A stretch of DNA of 64,000 nt from Anaerocolumna sp. GTDB taxonomy: Bacteria; Bacillota; Clostridia; Lachnospirales; Lachnospiraceae. The notes beneath the pieces are model-generated. The model had not been told where the DNA came from. It made no database searches and saw only the letters and a list, made by a program, of their open reading frames with translations. Position 1 is the first letter of the stretch. Each line of letters begins with the position of its first letter. The translations under genes were made by a program, and so were the position numbers. Location: NCBI GenBank assembly GCA_029239975.1, contig JARBTX010000006.1:1-64000 (forward strand), written 5' to 3'. This document shows, one piece after another, positions 52,175-60,631 of this stretch.

Positions 52175-53464
52175 TTATTTCTTTGAATCAAGCAAAGATA
52201 TCTCATCCGATATTTTATGAATAAATTCACGAAGTACATGGATGCAATCTCTCTCACTTGCCACACCTCTAACAATATCTTCTGCCAATGATTTGCAAGT
52301 TGGAGCTCCACATGATCCACAATCAAGACCAGGGAACCTTTCGCATAACTCTTCAACCTTTGCTACCATTGCGATACTTTCTTTCATATCCATACCAAGT
52401 TTAAATACTGGTTCATAATGAACAGGTTCTGTCCAGAAACCATCTTCTACTTTGGTATTGTTTAGATGGTTACATGCTACTGGCATATACTTTCTAAGTC
52501 GTTTTAATTTTACTTTTGCCACAAATGGATTTTCAACCGTAAGAACTCCTCCAACACATCCACCATTGCATGCATTTAATTCTATAAATTCTAACTGTGA
52601 GAATTTTTGATCTTCAAGATCTTCTAATACTCTTATTACATTTTCAATTCCATCAGCTGCTAAATAGCTGTCTGTTAACAAGCCACCAGCTTCTCCACCA
52701 GTTCCACCCCAGCTGATACCTATTTTTCCTGATATGGAGAGTTCTTCTATCTCATCAGAATATTCAACATCTTTCATATGATTTAATAATCTTGGATAAA
52801 TATCCTTAATGGCTAATACAGCATCTACATTACTATGCTCAAATCCAAGTGGAGTTTTTACAGCACTAACCTTTGCAGGACATGGTGAAAGAAATATAAT
52901 ACCTATTTTATCAGCAGGCAAACCAGTATCTTTTATTGCTTTTTCTCTTGCTAGTTGAGCGGCAAGATCAACAGGAGCTTTAATAGGAAGAAGATGCTCT
53001 ATCAGATTAGGAAAACGCACGCGAATTAATCGTACGACAGAAGGACATGCAGTACTAATAAGAGGCCAGTCTTCTCTGTGTTCTTCAATGTATTTACGAG
53101 ACATTTCCGAAACCAGTTCTGCTGCACCACTCACTTCATATACGTCATCAAATCCCATACTTTTTAATGCAGTTAATACAATATTAATATCATCTAAATT
53201 ATTAAACTGCCCGTATAAGGAAGGTGCAGGAAGTGCAACTGTATATTCATATTTTTTTATTACACTTATCTTATCAAAAACAGGTAACTTTGCATGATGT
53301 GGACATATCCTAATACATTCACCACAATCAATACAAAATTCTTTTGTAATTACAGCCTTACCATTTCGAACACGTATCGCCTGAGTCGGACATCTTTTTA
53401 TACAATTAATACAGCCTTTACATAAATCTTCATCTAGGCGAACTGCAGTAAAAAACTTATCCAT
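52175..53464 (-). CDS. Degenerate [FeFe] hydrogenase-like Fe-S protein (group D-like)
   Basis: 429 aa. Two [4Fe-4S] motifs (CKGCINCIKRCP, CIDCGECIRICP), an H-cluster-type domain and a final Fe-S motif CGSCGAPTC near 385. The first H-cluster loop reads STACPSVVRL: the proton-relay Cys of TSCCP is missing. The second reads LSPCPAKVSAV, and the third ELNACNGGCVGG. This fits the putatively sensory group D. Flanking anti-sigma-like HATPase and DRTGG genes support signalling rather than catalysis. Confidence 0.82.
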   Translation of the reverse strand: MDKFFTAVRLDEDLCKGCINCIKRCPTQAIRVRNGKAVITKEFCIDCGECIRICPHHAKLPVFDKISVIKKYEYTVALPAPSLYGQFNNLDDINIVLTALKSMGFDDVYEVSGAAELVSEMSRKYIEEHREDWPLISTACPSVVRLIRVRFPNLIEHLLPIKAPVDLAAQLAREKAIKDTGLPADKIGIIFLSPCPAKVSAVKTPLGFEHSNVDAVLAIKDIYPRLLNHMKDVEYSDEIEELSISGKIGISWGGTGGEAGGLLTDSYLAADGIENVIRVLEDLEDQKFSQLEFIELNACNGGCVGGVLTVENPFVAKVKLKRLRKYMPVACNHLNNTKVEDGFWTEPVHYEPVFKLGMDMKESIAMVAKVEELCERFPGLDCGSCGAPTCKSLAEDIVRGVASERDCIHVLREFIHKISDEISLLDSKK

Positions 53465-53512
53465 ATCCCCTTCTCCAATTCTAATGTATATCTGTTAATT
53501 AAAAATAAACTA

Positions 53513-53935
53513 TTATATTCTTACTTTCATTTTAACCGTTGTACCTACTCCTACTTCGGTGCTAATATCCATCTCATCTGAATATTTTTTCATATTAGGC
53601 AATCCCATACCTGCTCCAAATCCCAATGCACGTACATTATCTGGAGCTGTTGAATATCCAGCCTGCATAGCTAGTTCTATATCGGGAATTCCAGGTCCTT
53701 TGTCAGAAAGAACCATTACAATGTCATCTGTCGAGATGGTAACCGTAATTATCCCACCATCCGCATGAATCACCATATTGATCTCTCCTTCATACATTGC
53801 TATAGCAACCTTGCGAACTACATCTGGACTAACACCCATTTGTTTTAATTTACTCTTTACATCACTAGACGCCTCTCCAGCCCTAGTAAAATCATCCGCA
53901 CAAACATGATACGTTAAAATTATTTGATCATTCAA
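53513..53935 (-). CDS. Anti-sigma-like histidine-kinase ATPase (SpoIIAB/RsbW type)
   Basis: 140 aa. A compact GHKL domain: N-box IAMYEGEINMVIHADGG, G1 box DKGPGIPDIELAM, G2 box GFGAGMGLPNMKKYSDEM. No kinase dimerisation region. Proteins of this type phosphorylate an anti-anti-sigma factor or bind a sigma factor. It overlaps the DRTGG gene by 4 bp and precedes the degenerate hydrogenase by 48 bp. Confidence 0.8.
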   Translation of the reverse strand: MNDQIILTYHVCADDFTRAGEASSDVKSKLKQMGVSPDVVRKVAIAMYEGEINMVIHADGGIITVTISTDDIVMVLSDKGPGIPDIELAMQAGYSTAPDNVRALGFGAGMGLPNMKKYSDEMDISTEVGVGTTVKMKVRI

Positions 53936-54282
53936 TAGGTGGCACCTCCGCGAAGTCCTTTTTCATAAAGTAATCCACAAGCAGAAAACATCCTATGACC
54001 TGTTGTTAGTAGTACGATTCCACTTTCTTTGGCTAACTCCACCATTCCTTCATCTGGCTTTTTACCGCGAACAAATACGATACAGACAATATCCATCATC
54101 TCAGCAGTACGAATTACTTGCGGATTACACAAGCCAGTTAATAAAACAGATTGATCTTTGACAAAAGCCAATACATCGCTCATCATATCCGAACCACAAG
54201 CTGTATGGACTTCCTTTTCTAAATATTCTTCACCACAGATAATCTTAGCTCCCAATGCTGCCATTACATCATTAACGGTCAT
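53932..54282 (-). CDS. DRTGG-domain protein (first copy)
   Basis: 116 aa. Similar to the 115-aa protein at 51672: VNDVMAALGAKIICGEEYLE and the ending AGMEL-like alternation. First gene of the operon with ribosome site GGAGGT. DRTGG domains probably bind a nucleotide or phosphate ligand. A conserved partner of sensory hydrogenases in clostridia, role unknown. Confidence 0.7.
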   Translation of the reverse strand: MTVNDVMAALGAKIICGEEYLEKEVHTACGSDMMSDVLAFVKDQSVLLTGLCNPQVIRTAEMMDIVCIVFVRGKKPDEGMVELAKESGIVLLTTGHRMFSACGLLYEKGLRGGATY

Positions 54283-54462
54283 ATATACCTCCAGTATACA
54301 ATACTTACAAATATTCGTGTCATATTAAATAATTATAGTATAACATTACAAGAAGATATTTACAATCACAATTCATTTACATATAATAATGAAACATTCT
54401 TTCATCCTTAGGAAATGTTTGTGAATTTTATATTATATGTAGATTTTTTATCAATAACATGA

Positions 54463-54468
54463 TATACT
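54463..54468 (+). promoter_or_regulatory. -10 element of the hydCBA operon
   Basis: TATACT (54463-54468) is the best -10 between the divergent operons. No strong -35 lies 17 bp upstream. Confidence 0.45.
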
Positions 54469-54490
54469 GATGTTGTTTGTCGAAAGGATA

Positions 54491-54506
54491 TTGCATCTAC
54501 ATGCAA
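54491..54506. promoter_or_regulatory. Palindrome in the hydCBA leader, possible operator
   Basis: TTGCAT-CTAC-ATGCAA is a perfect 6-bp inverted repeat with 4-nt spacer, about 20 nt downstream of the expected transcription start. It differs from the Rex consensus (TTGTTAAxxxxTTAACAA), though the layout is similar. Confidence 0.5.
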
Positions 54507-54565
54507 AACTTATTCGGCAGTAGTAGTATATTAAGCAAATAGATCAGAATCAAGGAGGTTAAAAA

Positions 54566-55060
54566 ATGGGTTCCAAGAAAAAAACAGTTCCTTTCGCAGG
54601 TACCAAAGAACAAGAAGCGGAACTTCTAAAGGTCATTAGTGAGCACAAAGATGACAAAGGTGCTTTAATGCCAATACTGCAAAAGGCACAAAACATCTAT
54701 GGTTATCTACCAATTGAAGTACAAACTATCATTTCAAATGAGATGGATATGCCATTAGAAAAAATATATGGTGTTGTTACATTTTATTCACAATTCTCAT
54801 TAAATCCTAAAGGTAAGTATAAAATTTCTGTATGTCTAGGTACTGCTTGCTATGTAAAAGGATCCGGTGATATCTACAATAAATTAATGGAGCTTTTACA
54901 TATCGAAGGCGGAGAATGTACTCCAGATGGTAAGTTCTCATTAGATGCATGTCGTTGCATTGGTGCTTGCGGATTAGCTCCTGTTTTAACAATCAATGAA
55001 GATGTTTATGGACGTTTAACTGTAGATGAATTAGCTGATATATTAGCCAAATATGAATAA
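54566..55060 (+). CDS. hydC: HydC, NuoE-like subunit of the bifurcating hydrogenase
   Basis: 164 aa. NuoE fold with [2Fe-2S] ligands CLGTAC (about 91-96) and CRCIGAC (about 131-137), and IYGVVTFYSQFSL near 70. It is the small electron-input subunit of NADH/ferredoxin-dependent [FeFe] hydrogenase. Strong AAGGAGG ribosome site; first gene of the operon. Confidence 0.88.
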   Translation: MGSKKKTVPFAGTKEQEAELLKVISEHKDDKGALMPILQKAQNIYGYLPIEVQTIISNEMDMPLEKIYGVVTFYSQFSLNPKGKYKISVCLGTACYVKGSGDIYNKLMELLHIEGGECTPDGKFSLDACRCIGACGLAPVLTINEDVYGRLTVDELADILAKYE

Positions 55061-55071
55061 TTAATATTACT

Positions 55072-55629
55072 ATGATGACAGAAATTTCTTTAAATGTATT
55101 GGATATCGCAGAGAATTCTGTTCGAGCCAATGCAAATCTCATTCAAATATGTATTACAATTAGCAGTGAAGAAGATACATTAACCATTACTATATTAGAT
55201 AATGGTTGTGGTATGAGTGGAGAGCAACTAGACAAGGTGAAAGATCCTTTTTATACAACTAGAACAACTAGGAGTATAGGACTCGGAATACCATTCTTTA
55301 AACAAGCAGCAGAAAGTACTGATGGTGACTTTACTATCACATCAGACTTAGGTGTAGGTACTTTAGTAAAAGCAGTATTTAAATTATCACACATTGATCG
55401 TATGCCGCTTGGAGATATGACTAGTACCATACATGCATTAATCACATTGAATACGAATATAGATTTTTTATATATCTACACAGTGGATGAGAAAAGCTTT
55501 ACTTTAGATACTCGTGAATTTCGAAAAATACTTGGAGATATACCATTCTCAGAATATGAGATATCAAGTTATATAAAAGAATATTTAAATGAGAATAAAG
55601 CAGAAGTTGATAATGGAAGATATTTTTAA
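55072..55629 (+). CDS. GHKL ATPase of the hydCBA operon
   Basis: 185 aa. N-box DIAENSVRANANLI, G1 DNGCGMSGEQL, G2 SIGLGIPFFKQAAE: a histidine-kinase-type ATPase domain in residues 1-105, with an alpha/beta C-terminus of unknown fold. No phosphoacceptor His region is seen. It lies between hydC and hydB in most clostridial operons of this kind, and is a candidate redox or hydrogenase regulator. Start (ATGATG) has a weak ribosome site, so N-terminus uncertain. Confidence 0.72.
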   Translation: MMTEISLNVLDIAENSVRANANLIQICITISSEEDTLTITILDNGCGMSGEQLDKVKDPFYTTRTTRSIGLGIPFFKQAAESTDGDFTITSDLGVGTLVKAVFKLSHIDRMPLGDMTSTIHALITLNTNIDFLYIYTVDEKSFTLDTREFRKILGDIPFSEYEISSYIKEYLNENKAEVDNGRYF

Positions 55630-55759
55630 AAGCTTAATATAAATGTATTGGAATCACTATAACACCTGAAAAGGTAATCCTGATTCTATTCTTTAATTTA
55701 AGTTTGATAATTTTTTAACAGGTTTAATTTTGTCAATAAATTAACAAGGAGGCAAATAT

Positions 55760-56134
55760 ATGAAAACTCTTGAAGAGTTAAAAGCAATCAGAGAAAAGAT
55801 GCAAGGTCAAGTTGGCCTACGTTCTGAAAGCGAAAATCAAACCAGAGTTGTTGTTGGTATGGCAACTTGTGGTATTGCAAGTGGTGCAAGACCTGTTCTT
55901 AACGCTCTTTCTGAAGCGGTTCAAAATAAACAACTTTCTAATATTGCAGTCGTTCAAACAGGTTGTATCGGTTTATGCCAATACGAACCTATCGTAGAAG
56001 TTATGGAACCTGGTAAAGATAAGGTTACTTATGTAAAAATGACACCTGAAAAAGCTCTTGAAATCGTTGACCAACACTTAATCCGTGGTCAGGTTGTTAG
56101 CAAATACACCATCAGTTCCGAAGGGAGGATATAA
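55760..56134 (+). CDS. Thioredoxin-like [2Fe-2S] protein of the hydCBA operon
   Basis: 124 aa. CGIASGARP near residue 37 and CIGLCQYEP near 70 supply the cluster cysteines of a NuoE-C-terminal-type [2Fe-2S] ferredoxin. The N-terminus is a helix (LEELKAIREKM). It probably shuttles electrons to HydB, encoded 3 bp downstream. Ribosome site AAGGAGG. Confidence 0.82.
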   Translation: MKTLEELKAIREKMQGQVGLRSESENQTRVVVGMATCGIASGARPVLNALSEAVQNKQLSNIAVVQTGCIGLCQYEPIVEVMEPGKDKVTYVKMTPEKALEIVDQHLIRGQVVSKYTISSEGRI

Positions 56135-56137
56135 AAC

Positions 56138-57928
56138 ATGTATCGTTCACACGTTTTAGTTTGTGGTGGTACCGGATGTACTTCCTCTGGAAGTACCAAA
56201 ATCATTGAATCACTCCAAGCAGAAATAGACAAAAATGGCCTTACTGAAGAAGTTTCCGTTGTTCAAACTGGTTGTCACGGACTTTGTGCCTTAGGACCAA
56301 TCATGATTGTTTACCCAGGAGCTTCTTTTTACTCCATGGTAAAAGTTGAAGATATACCTGAAATCGTTTCTGAACATTTATTAAAGGGTAGAATTGTAAC
56401 TCGTCTTTTATATTCAGAAACAGTTACGGAAGAAGGAGATATCAAATCACTAGGCGAAACAGACTTTTATAAAAAACAACATAGAATTGCACTTCGTAAC
56501 TGCGGTGTTATAAATCCAGAGAATATCGAAGAATACATTGGTACAGGTGGATATGAAGCATTAGGTAAAGTCCTTACTGAATACTCACCAGATCAAGTTA
56601 TCCAAACCATCTTAGACAGTGGACTCAGAGGACGTGGCGGCGGTGGTTTCCCAACCGGTTTAAAATGGAAACTTGCAAAAGGCAATGACGCTGACCAAAA
56701 ATATGTATGTTGTAATGCGGATGAAGGTGATCCAGGTGCATTTATGGATCGTTCTGTACTTGAAGGTGATCCACACGTAGTATTAGAAGCTATGGCAATT
56801 GCTGGTTATGCAATTGGTGCTTCTCAAGGTTACATTTATGTTCGTGCGGAATATCCAATTGCCGTTGAACGTCTTGAGATAGCAATTAAAGAAGCAAGAG
56901 AATATGGTATGTTAGGTGAAGATATCTTTGGTACTGGTTTTAACTTTGATATCGGTTTAAGACTTGGCGCTGGTGCATTTGTTTGTGGTGAAGAAACAGC
57001 TCTTATGACTTCAATTGAAGGTAATAGAGGTGAACCACGTCCACGTCCACCATTCCCAGCTCAAAAAGGTCTTTTCGGAAAACCTACTATTTTAAATAAC
57101 GTTGAAACTTATGCTAATATCCCACAAATTATTTTACACGGTGCAGAATGGTTTGCTTCCATGGGTACTGAAAAATCCAAGGGAACAAAAGTATTCGCAC
57201 TAGGTGGTAAGGTTAAAAATACAGGTCTTGTTGAAATTCCTATGGGTACTACACTTCGTGAAGTTGTTGATGAAATTGGTGGTGGTATTCCAAATGGCAA
57301 GAAATTTAAAGCAGCTCAAACAGGTGGTCCATCTGGTGGATGTATCCCAACAGAGCACTTCGACATACCAATTGATTATGACAACTTAATCGGTATTGGT
57401 TCCATGATGGGATCTGGTGGTCTTATCGTAATGGATGAAGATAACTGTATGGTTGATATTGCTAAATTCTTCTTAGAGTTTACCGTTGATGAATCTTGCG
57501 GTAAATGTACACCATGTCGTATTGGTACAAAACGTTTATATGAAATGTTAGATAAAATTACAAAAGGTCAAGGAACTATGGAAGACCTTGATAAATTAGA
57601 GGAACTTTGCTATCACATTAAAGATAACTCTTTATGTGGATTAGGTCAAACAGCTCCTAACCCAGTTCTTTCTACACTTCGTTATTTTAAAGACGAATAT
57701 ATTGCCCATGTAGTTGACAAAAAATGTCCTGCAGGCGTATGTAAAGCATTACTTTCTTATGTAATCGATGCAGATAAATGTAAAGGTTGTACATTATGTG
57801 CAAGAGTCTGTCCAAATGGTGCAATCGAAGGTAAAGTTAAAGAAGTTCACTTGATACACCAAGATAAATGTATTAAATGTGGTGCTTGTATGGAAAAATG
57901 CCGCTTTGGTGCTATCTCTAAAAAATAG
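56138..57928 (+). CDS. hydB: HydB, NuoF-like flavin subunit of the bifurcating hydrogenase
   Basis: 596 aa. N-terminal thioredoxin-like [2Fe-2S] domain (CGGTGCTSSG, CHGLCALGP), NuoF core with NADH site RGRGGGGFPTGLKW near 167, FMN-binding region CCNADEGDPGAF, and [4Fe-4S] site ESCGKCTPCRIGT. Two C-terminal ferredoxin motifs, CKGCTLCARVCP and CIKCGACMEKC, end the protein. It oxidises or reduces NAD(H) and holds the bifurcating flavin. Located 3 bp after the 2Fe-2S gene. Confidence 0.92.
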   Translation: MYRSHVLVCGGTGCTSSGSTKIIESLQAEIDKNGLTEEVSVVQTGCHGLCALGPIMIVYPGASFYSMVKVEDIPEIVSEHLLKGRIVTRLLYSETVTEEGDIKSLGETDFYKKQHRIALRNCGVINPENIEEYIGTGGYEALGKVLTEYSPDQVIQTILDSGLRGRGGGGFPTGLKWKLAKGNDADQKYVCCNADEGDPGAFMDRSVLEGDPHVVLEAMAIAGYAIGASQGYIYVRAEYPIAVERLEIAIKEAREYGMLGEDIFGTGFNFDIGLRLGAGAFVCGEETALMTSIEGNRGEPRPRPPFPAQKGLFGKPTILNNVETYANIPQIILHGAEWFASMGTEKSKGTKVFALGGKVKNTGLVEIPMGTTLREVVDEIGGGIPNGKKFKAAQTGGPSGGCIPTEHFDIPIDYDNLIGIGSMMGSGGLIVMDEDNCMVDIAKFFLEFTVDESCGKCTPCRIGTKRLYEMLDKITKGQGTMEDLDKLEELCYHIKDNSLCGLGQTAPNPVLSTLRYFKDEYIAHVVDKKCPAGVCKALLSYVIDADKCKGCTLCARVCPNGAIEGKVKEVHLIHQDKCIKCGACMEKCRFGAISKK

Positions 57929-57997
57929 TTCACATTCTAAATCAAAGACAACCTTTGATTACTGTACAACTTTTGATTGTTTATAAGGAGGTCAATA

Positions 57998-59740
57998 ATG
58001 GAAACCGTAAATATTAAAATAAACGGTGTAGACGTAGCTGCACCAAAAGGCTCTACGATTCTTGAAGCAGCTAGACTTGCACACATCGATATTCCAACTC
58101 TTTGTTACCTAAAAGAGATCAATGAGATCGGTGCTTGTCGTATCTGTGTAGTTGAAGTAAAAGGTGCTAGAAGTCTTGTAGCTTCCTGCGTATACCCAAT
58201 TAATGATGGTATGGAAGTATGGACGAATACTCCAAAAGTATTAAATTCAAGAAAGAAAACCTTAGAGTTAATTCTTTCTGATCATGATAGAAAATGTTTA
58301 TCTTGCGTTAGAAGTGGTAATTGTGAATTACAAAAATTAAGTAAAGACCTTAAAGTTGAAAATGAAGGTTTATACGATGGTGAAACCAATGACTATGAAA
58401 TCGATTATAGCGCTGCTCACATGTACCGTGATAACAACAAATGTATTCTATGTAGACGTTGTTCCGCAGTATGTGAAAAAATTCAAGCAGTTGGCGTAAT
58501 TGGACCAAACGAACGTGGATTCAAGACTAACATTGCATCTGCATTCGATATGGGACTTGGTGATACTAGTTGTGTATCTTGCGGTCAATGTATTGCTGTC
58601 TGTCCTACTGGTGCTTTATCTGAAAAAGACAATACAGATGAAGTATTTGCAGCTCTCTCAGATCCAACAAAACACGTAGTAGTTCAAACTGCTCCAGCTG
58701 TTCGTGCTGGTCTTGGTGAATCATTTGGATTACCAATTGGAACTAACGTACAAGGTAAAATGGTATCTGCTCTTCGTCGCTTAGGTTTTGCGAAAGTATT
58801 TGATACTGATTTTGCAGCTGACTTAACAATTATGGAAGAAGCTCATGAATTCCTTGATAGAGTTCAAAATGGTGGAGTTCTACCTTTAATCACATCCTGT
58901 TCTCCAGGTTGGATTAAATATTGTGAACACTACTTCCCAGATATGACAGAGAACTTATCTAGTTGTAAATCTCCAATGCAAATGTTTGGTGCTACTACTA
59001 AAACTTATTATGCAGAAAAGATGGGAATTGATCCAAAAGATATCTATATGGTAAGTGTTATGCCATGTACTGCTAAGAAATTCGAAATTGGCCGTGATGA
59101 TCAAGATGCTGCTGGGGTTCCAGACGTTGATATATCAATAACAGTGCGTGAACTTAGCAGAATGATTGAACGTGCAGGCATTAACTTCTTAGCTTTACCT
59201 GATGAAGAATTTGACACTCCACTTGGAATGAGTACTGGTGCTGCTGTTATCTTCGGTGCTACTGGTGGTGTAATGGAAGCAGCTCTTCGTACAGCAGTTG
59301 AAACATTAACTGGCGAAGAATTAGCAAGCCTTGATTTCACACAGGTTCGTGGTATGGATGGCATCAAAGAAGCTACTTATAACGTAGCTGGTATGGATGT
59401 TAAAGTTGCTGTTGCATCTGGTCTTAAGAATGCAAACGAACTTCTTACTAAAGTAAAGAACGGTGAAGCAGAATATCACTTCATTGAAATTATGGGTTGC
59501 CCAGGTGGTTGTATCAACGGTGGTGGTATGCCACAAGTTCCTGCAAGTGTACGTAACTTTAATGATATCAGATCCCTTCGTGCAAAGGTTCTATATGACA
59601 TTGATTCCGATATGCCTATTAGAAAATCTCACGAAAATCCTGCCATCAAAGAATTATACGATACTTACTTTGGTAAACCAGGTAGCCATAAGGCACATGA
59701 TATCTTGCATACAACTTATGTAAAGAGAAGTGTAAACTAA
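57998..59740 (+). CDS. hydA: HydA, catalytic [FeFe] hydrogenase subunit (bifurcating)
   Basis: 580 aa. N-terminal [2Fe-2S] domain (CYLKEIGACRICVVEV type), His-Cys cluster (HDRKCLSCVRSGNCELQ), two [4Fe-4S] motifs (CILCRRCSAVC, CVSCGQCIAVCP), and the H-cluster domain with TSCSPGWIKY, MPCTAKKFE and IMGCPGGCINGGG. The TSCSP form is normal for trimeric bifurcating enzymes. It makes H2 from NADH plus reduced ferredoxin in the cytoplasm. The ATG used follows AAGGAGG; the earlier in-frame start lies before that ribosome site. Confidence 0.94.
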   Translation: METVNIKINGVDVAAPKGSTILEAARLAHIDIPTLCYLKEINEIGACRICVVEVKGARSLVASCVYPINDGMEVWTNTPKVLNSRKKTLELILSDHDRKCLSCVRSGNCELQKLSKDLKVENEGLYDGETNDYEIDYSAAHMYRDNNKCILCRRCSAVCEKIQAVGVIGPNERGFKTNIASAFDMGLGDTSCVSCGQCIAVCPTGALSEKDNTDEVFAALSDPTKHVVVQTAPAVRAGLGESFGLPIGTNVQGKMVSALRRLGFAKVFDTDFAADLTIMEEAHEFLDRVQNGGVLPLITSCSPGWIKYCEHYFPDMTENLSSCKSPMQMFGATTKTYYAEKMGIDPKDIYMVSVMPCTAKKFEIGRDDQDAAGVPDVDISITVRELSRMIERAGINFLALPDEEFDTPLGMSTGAAVIFGATGGVMEAALRTAVETLTGEELASLDFTQVRGMDGIKEATYNVAGMDVKVAVASGLKNANELLTKVKNGEAEYHFIEIMGCPGGCINGGGMPQVPASVRNFNDIRSLRAKVLYDIDSDMPIRKSHENPAIKELYDTYFGKPGSHKAHDILHTTYVKRSVN

Positions 59741-59758
59741 TATAGTATTTAATATAAT

Positions 59759-59805
59759 AAGAGCTATTGTACTGATGAATCAAAGTACAATAGCTCTTAA
59801 TTCTT
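59759..59805 (+). terminator. Terminator of hydCBA
   Basis: AAGAGCTATTGTACT (59759-59773) pairs with AGTACAATAGCTCTT (59784-59798), a 15-bp stem with 10-nt loop and a T-rich tail. It may also serve the convergent lipoprotein gene. Confidence 0.82.
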
Positions 59806-59808
59806 AAT

Positions 59809-60408
59809 TTAAAGTGTTTCTTCTGATACTTTAACCCTAATTTCAATTAGATAACTACTTTCTTCATTTATTTCATTATCTGATTGACTTATATCTGAGA
59901 TTGTAAGATTATTTTTATTTACATCTCTATATTCATGATTTTTATATTCTTTCAAATTCATTTCTTCTAAGTAGTTATATAAAGAATCTTGAAAATTTTT
60001 AGCTTTTTCTTTATCAGAGAAAAATATATGATAATATCCAGCACTCAAGCTGCCATTATAAAACCAATAAGATTTATATATCTTCCCATCCCAATCATTA
60101 AGATTAAAAGCATCTTTTATATTAATCCATTTACTAATGTAATTGAAACCATCCTTAGAAATTTGTTCATTCTCTTCCACGTTAATATCATCATTATCTA
60201 ATTCATAGTATTTCATTACTCCATCAGCTGTCGTGCCCCACGGAAATCCATCAAATTGAAAAAGTTTACTTGTTTTATCATCTTTAACATACTTTTCAAT
60301 TAAATTCTTCTGTTCTTTTATAACTTGTGAATTCTTTTGATTTTTACTGCAACCTACTAAGCTCACAATTAATAATAAATATACTAATATTACTATTTTT
60401 TTAATCAT
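59809..60408 (-). CDS. Lipoprotein, unknown function
   Basis: 199 aa. Signal peptide IKKIVILVYLLLIVSLVGCS with lipobox LVGC, then an acidic mature domain with LFQFDGFPWGTTADGVMKY near 55 and GSLSAGYYHIFFSDKEKAK near 105. Family not recognised. Anchored outside the membrane. The chosen start is the ATG 5 nt behind GGAG, after an in-frame GTG at 60414. Confidence 0.7.
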   Translation of the reverse strand: MIKKIVILVYLLLIVSLVGCSKNQKNSQVIKEQKNLIEKYVKDDKTSKLFQFDGFPWGTTADGVMKYYELDNDDINVEENEQISKDGFNYISKWINIKDAFNLNDWDGKIYKSYWFYNGSLSAGYYHIFFSDKEKAKNFQDSLYNYLEEMNLKEYKNHEYRDVNKNNLTISDISQSDNEINEESSYLIEIRVKVSEETL

Positions 60409-60631
60409 AACCACTCCATTTACATATGAATATCAGTCCCAATTGCTCCATAACAGCACCATACTTTGAACGGATGCTGAAATACTTTTAGAAGACCTAT
60501 TAGATATACATATCATGATATGAATTATTAGATATAGTAAATTTATATTGTTGGTATTTACATACTTATTATAGAACCTATTTATAGAACCTATTTGTTT
60601 TATATGTCAATATACTGTTCTTTTTTACATT

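Noticed and set aside
54491-54506. Calling the hydCBA palindrome a Rex site.
   Set aside because: Rex sites read TTGTTAAxxxxTTAACAA; TTGCAT-CTAC-ATGCAA differs at the inner positions of both arms.
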